Assembly: GCA_050944035.1 (NCBI GenBank)
Contig: JBMNQH010000014.1
Location: 1-39,450 of the forward strand
Direction: 5' to 3'
Length of the DNA stretch: 39,450 nt
Source of the DNA: JBMNQH01 sp050944035
GTDB taxonomy: Bacteria > Bacillota > Clostridia > Oscillospirales > Oscillospiraceae
Each line of letters starts with the position of its first letter. The stretch's first letter is position 1. The translations under genes and the position numbers were made by a program. Positions 5,562 to 12,296 of the stretch are shown here, piece by piece. Below the pieces are notes generated by a model. That model saw only the letters and a list, made by a program, of their open reading frames with translations, did not search any database and was not told the DNA's origin.

Positions 5562-5700
5562 CTATCCGAATTTCGGATAGTGTAAGCGCGTTTCTTGTAC
5601 GAAAATCGGATAGTGTAAGCCTGTTTTCTGGTGTTGCACTATCCGATTTTCGTACAACCAGTGAATTTTTTTCGTCTTTTCCCTTGTACGGATTTCGTAC
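5562..5700. repeat. Iteron-like repeat cluster, possible replication origin
   Basis: Four related units. Copy 1 (5562-5587) contains CTATCCGAATTTCGGATAG, then TGTAAGC. Copy 2 (5595-5620) is TTGTACGAAAATCGGATAG plus TGTAAGC. Copy 3 (5636-5657) is copy 2 inverted, with no mismatch over about 21 bases. Copy 4 (5684-5702) is TTGTACGGATTTCGTACAC, a palindrome. Shared parts are the GTACGAAA and CGGATAGTG cores. The cluster lies just past the 3' end of a winged-helix gene that could encode the initiator. It may serve as origin or operator. Confidence 0.6.
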
Positions 5701-5728
5701 ACATATACTATATATAGCCAGGAGGGGT

Positions 5729-6085
5729 CTAAAGTTTTGCACGTTCTTTCCATCCAAAACAGAATCTGTATCTGTTTGCTTCGCGGATGCTTTTTCCACT
5801 GCTCACAAGCTCGATATACCCCGCATCTATCAGCGTCTTAATAAGCGGGTATGCCGTTGACCATGAAAAACCATACTTCCCGGCGGTTGCCCTTGGAAAA
5901 ACAAACTCTCGTGCGCCGCCGGCCTCCATTGCCATACAAAAATATAATTGCCGCGCACCATATCCGAGATGCTGAAAGTCCTTTGACAATAACAATGAAT
6001 TCCCTATCTGGATAAAACGTCCTTCTCTGCCGTCTTTTTTCCCCGATAGCCAGAAAGAAAGACTTCTTTTTCCGGATTTTGCCAC
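5729..6085 (-). CDS. Winged-helix protein, possible replication initiator or regulator
   Basis: A 118-residue protein starting at GTG 6085 (AKSGKRSLSFWLSGKKDG), with GGGAGG upstream. The middle, LGYGARQLYFCMAMEAGG, then FPRATAGKYGFSWSTAYPLIKTLIDAGYIELV, has the pattern of a winged helix: helix, recognition helix with SWSTAYPLIKTLIDAG, and wing. Similar proteins in Clostridia integrative elements are called RepA-like or simply hypothetical. Its 3' end adjoins the iteron cluster, consistent with an initiator binding nearby sites. I cannot tell an initiator from a transcription regulator from sequence alone. Confidence 0.7.
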   Translation of the reverse strand: MAKSGKRSLSFWLSGKKDGREGRFIQIGNSLLLSKDFQHLGYGARQLYFCMAMEAGGAREFVFPRATAGKYGFSWSTAYPLIKTLIDAGYIELVSSGKSIREANRYRFCFGWKERAKL

Positions 6086-6088
6086 ACT

Positions 6089-6277
6089 CTACATGCCCTC
6101 CCGTTCCTCTGCGAGCTTTTCCGCCCATTCTTCCAACGACGAACGGGGAATCATGGTTCTTGTCCCGACTTTGAAGGCCGGAAAGTCTGATCTATGTATT
6201 AACTGGTATACCGTTGGCCGACTAACGCCCAATACAGCAGCGGCCTCAGTTACAGACAGCGTTATTTTTTCGTTCAT
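6089..6277 (-). CDS. Excisionase-like MerR/HTH_17 DNA-binding protein
   Basis: A 62-residue protein: LSVTEAAAVLGVSRPTVYQL followed by IHRSDFPAFKVGTRTMIPRSSLEEWAEKL. This is the HTH_17 (excisionase family) pattern: HTH, wing with FPAFKVG, and the final helix with W. In integrative elements such proteins usually act as recombination directionality factors with the integrase. The start overlaps the stop of the repressor gene by four bases. GGAGGTGA lies upstream. The nearest integrase is 380 bases away on the opposite strand. Confidence 0.8.
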   Translation of the reverse strand: MNEKITLSVTEAAAVLGVSRPTVYQLIHRSDFPAFKVGTRTMIPRSSLEEWAEKLAEEREGM

Positions 6278-6477
6278 TCTGTCACCTCCAGAATTTCGGA
6301 ACCCAGCACAGCGACGAGCTTATCCGCAGTTTCCTTTCTGCAACTTCTGCCATTCTTTATCGCTGAAATGGTTGCTCTGCACAGGCCAGTTAGTTCGGCC
6401 AATCGTGCAACAGTCATATCGGAACGAACCAATGCAACAGCGAAATTGATACGGTCTATCCTTACGCGGGTACGCAT
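6274..6477 (-). CDS. XRE-family HTH regulator next to integrase
   Basis: A 67-residue protein with a complete HTH: MTVARLAELTGLCRATISAI followed by KNGRSCRKETADKLVAVLGSEILEV. The start is ATG 6477 with AGGAGGTG upstream. It is divergent from the integrase and coupled to the excisionase-like gene, so it probably controls integration and excision. It is a single-domain protein without a sensor. Confidence 0.85.
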   Translation of the reverse strand: MRTRVRIDRINFAVALVRSDMTVARLAELTGLCRATISAIKNGRSCRKETADKLVAVLGSEILEVTE

Positions 6478-6479
6478 TT

Positions 6480-6657
6480 TTTCACCTCCTGTCTTGATAG
6501 TGCGGTTGATATATGTTAATCTGGTTGTATAGACTAATAACCAACCTGCTTAATTACAACATAATCTATTACCAAGTTATAAAGCAACGAAGATATCAAA
6601 CAAAAATAGTTTCTTATTTTTATGCAAAAAGTCCAAATCTAAACTTTGGAGGCATAT
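6480..6657. promoter_or_regulatory. Divergent control region between repressor and integrase
   Basis: An AT-rich 178-base interval. It holds an inverted repeat TGGTT-(12)-AACCA near 6522-6543 and related AATCT/TAATCTATTACCA segments. A possible integrase promoter is TTACAA then TATAAA, 18 bases apart (about 6553-6582). The GGAGG that fixes the integrase start is at 6648-6652. Confidence 0.45.
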
Positions 6658-7845
6658 ATGGCACGAAGAGCCGCACAGGGAGCGGGAACCATCCGCAAAA
6701 AGACCATCACGCGCAATGGACAGGAATACACCTACTGGGAAGCCCGTGCCACAGTTAGCCGGGATCCGGGTACAGGGAAGCAGATTCAAAAATCCTTCAC
6801 GGGCAAAACACAAAAGGAAGTGCGGGAGAAGATGACTGCTGCACTTTGTGATTTGGATAAAGGCACGTATCAGCTTCCCAATAAGATAACGGTTTCAGAA
6901 TGGTTGGATGACTGGCTATGCACGTTTTGCACCAATAAAGTAAAGCCATTGACCTACAGCAGTTATCAGGGTATTATCAAAAACCATATCAATCCGCTAA
7001 TCGGCTCCGTTGAATTGCAAACGGTCAAGGGAACGCATATCCAAAAGCTATACAACACCATGACTGGGAACGGACTGTCTGGAAAGACTGTCAAGAATGT
7101 TTCTGCCGTCCTTCACAAGGCGTTCCGGGTTGCCATGAAACAGGGACTTATGCAATCAAACCCGTGCGACGGTGCGGAGCTTCCAAAGGCAGAACGGCGC
7201 GAGATTGTCCCGCTCACAGATGAAGAGATTCCGCAATTTCTTGCGGCGATTGAAAAAAGTCCCATGCGGAACGCTTACGCGCTTTGTCTGTTTGCTGGTC
7301 TGCGTGAAGGGGAATGCCTGGGGCTGTCATGGGAACAGGTAGACTTCAAACGTGGACGCATTACCATAAGTCAGCAGCTTCAAAAGGAAAAGAAACGCGG
7401 TGGACAGTATTACATTGCACCAACAACGAAAAGTGGTAAACCCCGAACGATCGAACCGCCCTTAATTGCATTTGAATACCTGAGAGCGGAACGGGAACGA
7501 CAGATTCAGAACCGTTTCAAAGCTGGCACTCTGTGGAACAATGCAAGAAATCTGGTATTTACGAATGAAACCGGCAGCAATCTTGCCATACATACGTTTT
7601 ATACACAGTTCAAGAAGATTGCCACAAGTATTGGGCGGCCAGACGCAAGACCGCATGATCTACGGCATACAGCGGCAACGGTAGCAATTTCAAGCGGCGC
7701 AGATATCAAAAGCGTACAGGATCTTCTAGGCCATGCTACCGCTAGTTTTACGCTGAATGTATACGCCCACACCTCTGAACAGATGATGAAAGACACCGCA
7801 AACCGTGTGCAAAGCTACTATGATAATCTGGATAAACAGGCATGA
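6658..7845 (+). CDS. int: Tyrosine recombinase integrase
   Basis: A 395-residue integrase. The start at ATG 6658 (MARRAAQGAGTIRKK) has GGAGG five bases upstream; the TTG at 6646 lies over that site. Order: N-terminal AP2-like arm-binding domain (residues 1-65), SAM-like core-binding domain (about 70-165, ITVSEWLDDWL...), and the catalytic domain (170-390). Catalytic residues are visible: Arg in FAGLREGECLGLSWEQ, Lys in TTKSGKPRTIE, His-x-x-Arg in RPHDLRHTAAT, His in LLGHATASFT, and Tyr in LNVYAHTSEQM. Full length, so probably active. It faces the tRNA-Ser(GCU) gene 150 bases away, the probable insertion target. Confidence 0.95.
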   Translation: MARRAAQGAGTIRKKTITRNGQEYTYWEARATVSRDPGTGKQIQKSFTGKTQKEVREKMTAALCDLDKGTYQLPNKITVSEWLDDWLCTFCTNKVKPLTYSSYQGIIKNHINPLIGSVELQTVKGTHIQKLYNTMTGNGLSGKTVKNVSAVLHKAFRVAMKQGLMQSNPCDGAELPKAERREIVPLTDEEIPQFLAAIEKSPMRNAYALCLFAGLREGECLGLSWEQVDFKRGRITISQQLQKEKKRGGQYYIAPTTKSGKPRTIEPPLIAFEYLRAERERQIQNRFKAGTLWNNARNLVFTNETGSNLAIHTFYTQFKKIATSIGRPDARPHDLRHTAATVAISSGADIKSVQDLLGHATASFTLNVYAHTSEQMMKDTANRVQSYYDNLDKQA

Positions 7846-7848
7846 AAA

Positions 7849-7888
7849 AACCCCGTCAAGACTGGAGTCTAGACGGGGTTGCTTTTTA
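7849..7888 (+). terminator. Intrinsic terminator after integrase
   Basis: AACCCCGTC (7849-7857) pairs with GACGGGGTT (7872-7880), followed by GCTTTTTATT. It begins four bases past the integrase stop. Confidence 0.85.
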
Positions 7889-7894
7889 TTTTTG

Positions 7895-7934
7895 AAGGGA
7901 AAATAAATCTGTAAAGGGAAAAAATAAGGGAAAA
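7895..7934. repeat. Three direct repeats AAGGGAAAA, possible integrase arm sites
   Basis: AAGGGAAAA occurs at 7895-7903, 7914-7922 and 7926-7934, between the integrase and the tRNA end. Short direct repeats flanking an attachment core are often arm-type integrase sites. The assignment is inferred from position. Confidence 0.4.
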
Positions 7935-7951
7935 CAGCATTTTGATATAAG

Positions 7952-7990
7952 AAAAAAGCCTTAAAAACATAGAGTTTTCAAGGCTTTTTC
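7952..7990. terminator. Bidirectional hairpin terminator
   Basis: AAAAAAGCCTT (7952-7962) pairs with AAGGCTTTTT (7980-7989). T-runs exist on both strands; for the minus strand it follows the tRNA-Ser genes. Confidence 0.75.
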
Positions 7991-7992
7991 GT

Positions 7993-8084
7993 TGGCGGAG
8001 AAGGAGGGATTTGAACCCTCGCACGCTTTTGACACGTCTACTCCCTTAGCAGGGGAGCCCCTTCGGCCACTTGGGTACTTCTCC
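7993..8084 (-). tRNA. tRNA-Ser(GCU), probable attachment site
   Basis: The minus strand folds as a class II tRNA with acceptor GGAGAAG/CTTCTCC, a long variable arm, T-arm GAGGGTTCAAATCCCTC and encoded CCA. The anticodon in CTGCTAA is GCU. Its 3' end points to the integrase, as expected when an element enters at the 3' end of a tRNA and restores it. Confidence 0.95.
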
Positions 8085-8122
8085 AGACCGAATCATATAA
8101 TTCCAATATAGAAAGAAACTTT

Positions 8123-8213
8123 TGGCGGAGAGAGTGGGATTCGAACCCACGGTACTGTCTCCAGTATCACTGGTTTTCAAGACCAGCTCCTTAAACCGCT
8201 CGGACATCTCTCC
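8123..8213 (-). tRNA. tRNA-Ser(UGA)
   Basis: The minus strand gives acceptor GGAGAGA/TCTCTCC, anticodon loop CTTGAAA (anticodon UGA), long variable arm, T-arm GTGGGTTCGAATCCCAC and encoded CCA. It lies 38 bases upstream of tRNA-Ser(GCU) and is probably cotranscribed. Confidence 0.95.
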
Positions 8214-8289
8214 GTATCGGTTGCTTTGCTATATTAGCACAACTGTATCAGATTGTCAACGGTTTCCGGAAAAAACACCCTGAAATTAT

Positions 8290-8328
8290 CAGACGGGCCA
8301 ACACAACCTGTTAGCCCGTCTGTTTTTT
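8290..8328 (+). terminator. Hairpin with T-run downstream of jag
   Basis: CAGACGGGC (8290-8298) pairs with GCCCGTCTG (8314-8322). The T-run (8323-8328) is on the plus strand although the nearby genes are on the minus strand. It may still stop the jag operon, but the minus-strand tail is not U-rich. Confidence 0.45.
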
Positions 8329-8389
8329 CGTTTTTCTTTAAACCCCAACGGTTCTATATGGAGCACCGTTCATCTCATTTTTGAATCGA

Positions 8390-9061
8390 TTACATCCATT
8401 CCCGACTGATGGGCTTATCCGATTTGTGCTGCGGCTTTTCATAAGAAACAACCACTCTTCTGTTCGGTTCTGTCCCCGTAGAGCTGGTGGACACACCTTC
8501 GTAATCCTGTAAAGCCGTGTGAATCACATGGCGCTCATAGGAATTCATCGGTTCCAAAGCCATACTCCGGCCATATTTGATGACTTTTGCAGCCATCTTC
8601 TCTGCCAGATGTACCAGGGAATCTTCGCGTTTGCTGCGGTAGTTTTCTGCATCCACGCTGATATGCGTCCGCTTTTCTGCGCCGCGGTTTACCGCGTAGT
8701 TTGTCAAATGTTGAATCGCATCCAGAGTTTCGCCGCGCCGTCCAATCACAGCACCCATATTTTCGCCATGCAGATTAACACCAATACTACCGTTCTCACG
8801 CTCGGCAATCTCGATTTCTGCTTTGGCGCCCATATGCTCCAAAAGTCCTTCCAGGAATTTCCGAACCTTCCCTTGTATCGGATCTTCCGCCTCGTACATT
8901 ACTTTCACAACCGCGGGAGAAGCACCCAGTCCAAGAAATCCGGACTTGGCGCGTTCGACAATTTCCACAGAAACTTCGTCACGATCCATGCCCAACTGCG
9001 CAAGTGCAGAGGCAATTGCCTCTTCTTCGGTCTTGCCGGTCACTACGATAGATTCAATCAT
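8390..9061 (-). CDS. jag: Jag/KhpB RNA-binding protein
   Basis: A 223-residue protein with the three Jag parts: N-terminal Jag-N (residues 1-50, TGKTEEEAIASALAQLG...KSGFLGLG), KH domain (about 75-150, with GENMGAVIGRRGETLDAIQHL as the GxxG-type loop) and R3H domain (about 155-215, ending EPNRRVVVSYE, with ERHVIHTAL). Jag binds RNA and forms a complex with KhpA in Firmicutes, affecting cell division and elongation. The gene is directly downstream of yidC, the usual order. It is the last gene of the rpmH operon here; the mnmE-mnmG genes that often follow are replaced by tRNAs and the integrated element. Confidence 0.95.
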   Translation of the reverse strand: MIESIVVTGKTEEEAIASALAQLGMDRDEVSVEIVERAKSGFLGLGASPAVVKVMYEAEDPIQGKVRKFLEGLLEHMGAKAEIEIAERENGSIGVNLHGENMGAVIGRRGETLDAIQHLTNYAVNRGAEKRTHISVDAENYRSKREDSLVHLAEKMAAKVIKYGRSMALEPMNSYERHVIHTALQDYEGVSTSSTGTEPNRRVVVSYEKPQHKSDKPISREWM

Positions 9062-9084
9062 AAAGGTTTTTCTCCAGTATATAA

Positions 9085-10470
9085 CTATTCATCGGTCTCT
9101 TCGTCATCCTCATCGGATTCCAAGAGTTCCTCTTCTTCGTCCATTGCCTCATCAGCGTCCATATCCATGTCTACGCTGACCGATTCGGACTGCTCTTCTT
9201 CTGCAACCGATACTGTAGCTTCCACTTCATCAGACTCCTCTACAACCGGTGCATCATTGGCTGCGGATGCTGCCGCTGCGGCCTCTGTCGCTGCGGCGGC
9301 TTCCTCCGGATTGATATAGCGATCGCCGACATAAGCACGGCCTCTGGCATAGCGACGTTTCCCGACCTGGGATTCCGGAACATCGTCTGTAAGGCCAAGT
9401 GCAGCACGTCTGGCGGCACGTTCTGCGGCACGCTCTGCCGCTGCCAATTCTTCCTTACGGTTTTTCTCAGCGGCCTGCAGTTTCTTCTTGCTGGTATTGG
9501 GATTGACCGTGGTATTTCCTTCCGCCTTAAGGCGTTCTGTCTCCGCACGTTTACGTTCCAGCTCTGCTTCCCGCAGACGTTCCCGCTCTTTCCATTCAGC
9601 ATCTTCTGCATCCATAATTTTTTTGTAATGTTTACCAAGGATCAGATCCTGTGACAGCGCAAGCACGCTGCTGGCAATCCAGTAAATACCCAGCGCTGCC
9701 GGCATGGTAAAGCAGAACCAGAGAGAAACCAGCGGCATCATCAGGGACATGACTTTCATACTACCCTGCTGATCGGTGGTCTGCGGCGAATCCCGCTGTG
9801 TTACCTTCATAGAGAGGTAAGAGGCGAGTGCGGAAATGATCGGAATCAAAAACAGACCCAATGCCGGGAGCCACTCTGCCGTCTTGCTCCAGTCAACAGT
9901 CGTAAAAAATCTCCAGTTGGGTATGGAACTCATATTCATACCCAGGAAACCAAAGTCAATATCCTGAATTTTGGGAACCAGCTCTTTAATCGCGGCAAAG
10001 TTCTCATGCACCAGGTTGGCAATATGCAGTTCAACATAAGCTCCGGATTTCGCTGAAGCATCGTAAAGTCCCCAGCCTTCCAGTGCTGTCGTAATGGTTC
10101 TGATCTGGTCTGCAGTCAGACTCATCATTCTGCTCAACGGCTGGCGGATCACGCTGTACAGTGCAATCAAAATCGGGAACGGAATCAGGGTCCAGATACA
10201 GCCGGACATGGGGTTGACTTTCGACTCACGATAGAGTTTGGCGACTTCCTCCTGATACTTTTGCTTGTTGGAGCCATATTTCTTTTCCAGCTCCTGCATC
10301 CGAGGCGTTAGTCTGGACATTCTGGCCATACCCTTCTTGCTCTTCATCTGGAAGGGCAACAGGACAAGCTTAACAACCAGCGCAAACAAAATGATTGCAA
10401 CGCCGTAGTTGCTTGTGAGATCATAGAAGAGAAGAAGCAGTTTGGCAAACGGGATGGTAATAAATGACAT
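9085..10470 (-). CDS. yidC: Membrane protein insertase YidC/OxaI
   Basis: About 461 residues. Start ATG 10470 (MSFITIPFAKLLLLFYDLTS) with AGGAG upstream; the TTG one codon earlier is less likely. It has the five-helix YidC core: N-terminal helix, a cytoplasmic hairpin with MKSKKGMARMSRLTPRMQEL holding the conserved Arg/Lys, and TM segments near 100-120, 200-225, 255-280. The Firmicutes form lacks the large periplasmic domain of E. coli. Residues 290-461 form an unusually long charged tail: a Lys/Glu/Arg coiled coil, an Ala-rich stretch and a very acidic end (EEEELLESDEDDEETDE). YidC inserts proteins with or without SecYEG. Confidence 0.95.
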   Translation of the reverse strand: MSFITIPFAKLLLLFYDLTSNYGVAIILFALVVKLVLLPFQMKSKKGMARMSRLTPRMQELEKKYGSNKQKYQEEVAKLYRESKVNPMSGCIWTLIPFPILIALYSVIRQPLSRMMSLTADQIRTITTALEGWGLYDASAKSGAYVELHIANLVHENFAAIKELVPKIQDIDFGFLGMNMSSIPNWRFFTTVDWSKTAEWLPALGLFLIPIISALASYLSMKVTQRDSPQTTDQQGSMKVMSLMMPLVSLWFCFTMPAALGIYWIASSVLALSQDLILGKHYKKIMDAEDAEWKERERLREAELERKRAETERLKAEGNTTVNPNTSKKKLQAAEKNRKEELAAAERAAERAARRAALGLTDDVPESQVGKRRYARGRAYVGDRYINPEEAAAATEAAAAASAANDAPVVEESDEVEATVSVAEEEQSESVSVDMDMDADEAMDEEEELLESDEDDEETDE

Positions 10471-10499
10471 CAAGGTACTCCTATCTCATGTGGTTTCGA

Positions 10500-10718
10500 T
10501 CACGGGACCGGATCGTAAAAATCGTGCTCATCTTTGTGAAACGGATGGCATTTTGACAGTCGCTTGATTGCCAGCCAGCCCCCTTTGGCAGCACCATATT
10601 TCTCAACTGCCTCCAGCGCATATTGGGAACAGGTCGGAACAAACCGGCAGGTCGGAGGGGTCAGCGGTGAGAGATACTTCTGATAAAAACGAATCAGCGC
10701 AAGCAAAATTTTCTTCAC
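10500..10718 (-). CDS. yidD: Membrane protein insertion efficiency factor YidD
   Basis: A 72-residue protein starting at GTG 10718, which overlaps the rnpA stop (GTGA). It has the family signature: LIRFYQKYLSPL, then PTCRFVPTCSQYALEAVEKYG and GGWLAIKRLSKCHPFHK. The three conserved cysteines are present. YidD is a small inner-membrane-associated protein that aids insertion by YidC. The position between rnpA and yidC is standard. Confidence 0.95.
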   Translation of the reverse strand: MKKILLALIRFYQKYLSPLTPPTCRFVPTCSQYALEAVEKYGAAKGGWLAIKRLSKCHPFHKDEHDFYDPVP

Positions 10719-11077
10719 TTTTGATCACCGCTTTCTTTTTTCACCAGAACATTCAACCGCTTACAGGCAGTAAGAAATGCGCGTTCCAACTCCTGATAAC
10801 ACACATACCGACTTCTGACACGGGCAACAATCACAAGTTCTGTTCCCGGCAACAAACGATGCTCATTTAATCGGTAAATTTCCCGGATACGGCGGCGCAC
10901 ACGATTTCTGTGTACCGCTTTGCCGATTTTATTGGTTACAGTAATGCCAATTCGGTTATAAGCACGTTTTGTTCTGCGGCAATATATCACCAGAACGGGA
11001 GTTGCGGCACTTTTGCCTTTGGAGTACAGACGTCGAAACTCGTAATTTTTTTTCATTGTCTCCGAAAATTTCAGCAT
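10715..11077 (-). CDS. rnpA: Ribonuclease P protein component
   Basis: A 120-residue basic protein with the RnpA pattern: KKNYEFRRLYSKGKSAATPV near the start, then the RNR helix (NKIGKAVHRNRVRRRIREI), and the C-terminal DLVIVAR-like LVIVARVRSRYVCYQELE. It is the protein subunit that helps RNase P RNA process the 5' end of tRNAs. The start MLKFSET at 11077 has GGAG upstream; MKKNYEF is an alternative. It lies between rpmH and yidD as usual. Confidence 0.95.
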   Translation of the reverse strand: MLKFSETMKKNYEFRRLYSKGKSAATPVLVIYCRRTKRAYNRIGITVTNKIGKAVHRNRVRRRIREIYRLNEHRLLPGTELVIVARVRSRYVCYQELERAFLTACKRLNVLVKKESGDQK

Positions 11078-11133
11078 GCCTTACTCCATTTCTCGATTTC
11101 ATTACAACGGTTTTTCGCCTATAATAAGCCGAA

Positions 11134-11153
11134 AGGGCGGATGGATCCGCCCT
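11134..11153 (-). other. Perfect hairpin between rpmH and rnpA
   Basis: AGGGCGGAT and ATCCGCCCT form a tight hairpin in the 123-base rpmH-rnpA spacer. The minus-strand tail is TTTCGGCTT, too weak for a strong terminator. It may be a processing or partial termination site that lowers rnpA relative to rpmH. Confidence 0.55.
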
Positions 11154-11200
11154 GAAAAACCGATGGAATGGGGGGTGTTCCCCAACGCTTTTGTGGTTGC

Positions 11201-11335
11201 TTAGTAGGAAAGCTGTGCTCTGCCCTTTGCTCTGCGGCGGGCCAGAACCTTGCGGCCGTTCTTGGTTGCCATTCTCTTACGGAAACCGTGCTCTTTCTTG
11301 CGCTGACGCTTCTTGGGCTGATAGGTACGAAGCAT
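11201..11335 (-). CDS. rpmH: Ribosomal protein L34
   Basis: A 44-residue very basic protein: MLRTYQPKKRQRKKEHGFRK, then RMATKNGRKVLARRRAKGRAQLSY. This is the full, standard L34 sequence of the large subunit. The start at 11335 has AGGCAGGTG upstream. It heads the rpmH-rnpA-yidD-yidC-jag operon. Upstream lies a leader of about 200 bases with a terminator-like hairpin at its beginning. In many Firmicutes dnaA and the origin lie beyond rpmH; here queT does. Confidence 0.97.
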   Translation of the reverse strand: MLRTYQPKKRQRKKEHGFRKRMATKNGRKVLARRRAKGRAQLSY

Positions 11336-11505
11336 TTCATTGCACCTGCCTTTCAAATAAAATACTCAACAGCGGCGCACTGCGTCGCAGTAGTTGGCTT
11401 GGTAGTATCGGTTTTTGGCCTGTTTCGACGCTGGTCAAAACCATGGTCTGTTTTCGCAAACTTTGCAAAAACGGGCAATTTGTTGCCGCGGGATTTGCGT
11501 GGAAG

Positions 11506-11577
11506 AAAAATCCCATCGGCAGCACAATACATTGCCACCGATGGGTTATTATACAGTATTTCCTGGACTTTTGTCAA
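11506..11577 (-). promoter_or_regulatory. rpmH promoter with terminator-like hairpin at the transcript start
   Basis: Minus-strand promoter TTGACA (11577-11572) and TATAAT (11553-11548), spacer 18. The predicted start falls at the foot of a hairpin: CCCATCGG (11545-11538) pairs with CCGATGGG (11519-11512), followed on the minus strand by ATTTTTCTT. This looks like an intrinsic terminator some 180 bases before rpmH. It would act as an attenuator or release a short RNA. Confidence 0.6.
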
Positions 11578-11619
11578 CAGCTTCTCCACAAAACTCTGCC
11601 GCCTCTCCTGCTTTTCCGT

Positions 11620-12171
11620 TTAGATTTTCGTCTCAGAAGGCGTTATCAAAAATAATCGCTGAAAAATCGCTATTCGCGGAAGTTGACGCATCAGCGGAAT
11701 TCCAATCAAACCCATAACGCCGGCCTCTCCTACAGCGACCTGGAACAGGAATGTCCAAAACCCCATCCAGAAACTATTCGGCGTCAAAGTTGCAGCCAAA
11801 ACTGCACCCACGATCGGACCGTTAAACAGAACCGGCATCGCACAACTCAAAATACATTCACCAATCGTTGGAATCTTTCCAGTTGTCCGATAGGATTTTC
11901 CGATCCATGCAACACAGATTGATGCAAGCAGGGTGGCCATAGAACCAAACACAATATCCAGAATCCCCGCAGCACTGAGCAAGTTGGCAACCATACAACC
12001 GATGGTCAGTCCAACCGCAGTTGCCGGGCAGAAAAACGGCAGGATGCACAAGGCCTCCGAGATCCGAAACTGAACTGCTCCATAACTGATCGGCGCTAAA
12101 AACATCGTGAGCGCCGCATAGACTGCGCCGGTAATCCCGGCAATTACGAGACTTCTTGTGCGTTTATCCAT
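11620..12171 (-). CDS. queT: QueT, queuosine precursor ECF transporter S component
   Basis: A 183-residue membrane protein. I chose ATG 12171 (MDKRTRSLVIAGITGAVYAA) because GGGAGG lies 11 bases upstream; the frame extends six codons further through that site. About five to six hydrophobic segments are visible, with the QueT pattern FRISEALCILPFFCPATAVGLTIGCMVANL near residues 40-70. QueT binds a queuosine precursor (preQ1 or related) and works with a shared ECF energy module encoded elsewhere. queH lies just upstream and a pseudoknotted leader precedes the gene, both supporting the assignment. Confidence 0.92.
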   Translation of the reverse strand: MDKRTRSLVIAGITGAVYAALTMFLAPISYGAVQFRISEALCILPFFCPATAVGLTIGCMVANLLSAAGILDIVFGSMATLLASICVAWIGKSYRTTGKIPTIGECILSCAMPVLFNGPIVGAVLAATLTPNSFWMGFWTFLFQVAVGEAGVMGLIGIPLMRQLPRIAIFQRLFLITPSETKI

Positions 12172-12173
12172 TT

Positions 12174-12293
12174 GTGTGATTCCTCCCATTTTTTATTTTT
12201 CGTGCTGCCGCAAGAATCAAAACACACGTTGGCAGGGTGTGGAAACCTGCCGATGAATCCGTGTCATTATACCACTTTTTCGGCAGATTGCAA
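12174..12293 (-). promoter_or_regulatory. queT promoter and candidate preQ1 riboswitch
   Basis: Promoter on the minus strand: TTGCAA (12293-12288) and TATAAT (12271-12266), spacer 16. The leader folds as an H-type pseudoknot: GGCAGG/CCTGCC (12251-12246 with 12236-12231), whose loop holds CACAC (12241-12237) that pairs with GTGTG (12227-12223). Further on, TGATTC (12219-12214) can pair with GAATCA (12182-12177), next to the Shine-Dalgarno sequence. PreQ1 riboswitches are pseudoknots, and class III is known from Clostridia upstream of queT. Class assignment needs a covariance search. Confidence 0.55.
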
Positions 12294-12296
12294 GCC

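Noticed and set aside
5554..5799. 81-codon open frame on the minus strand over the repeats
   Set aside because: Its protein text is itself repeated because it reads the iterons, it overlaps the end of the winged-helix gene, and no ribosome binding site is seen.
8519..9319. 266-codon plus-strand frame
   Set aside because: Shadow of jag and the end of yidC; the serine run is the acidic YidC tail read backwards.
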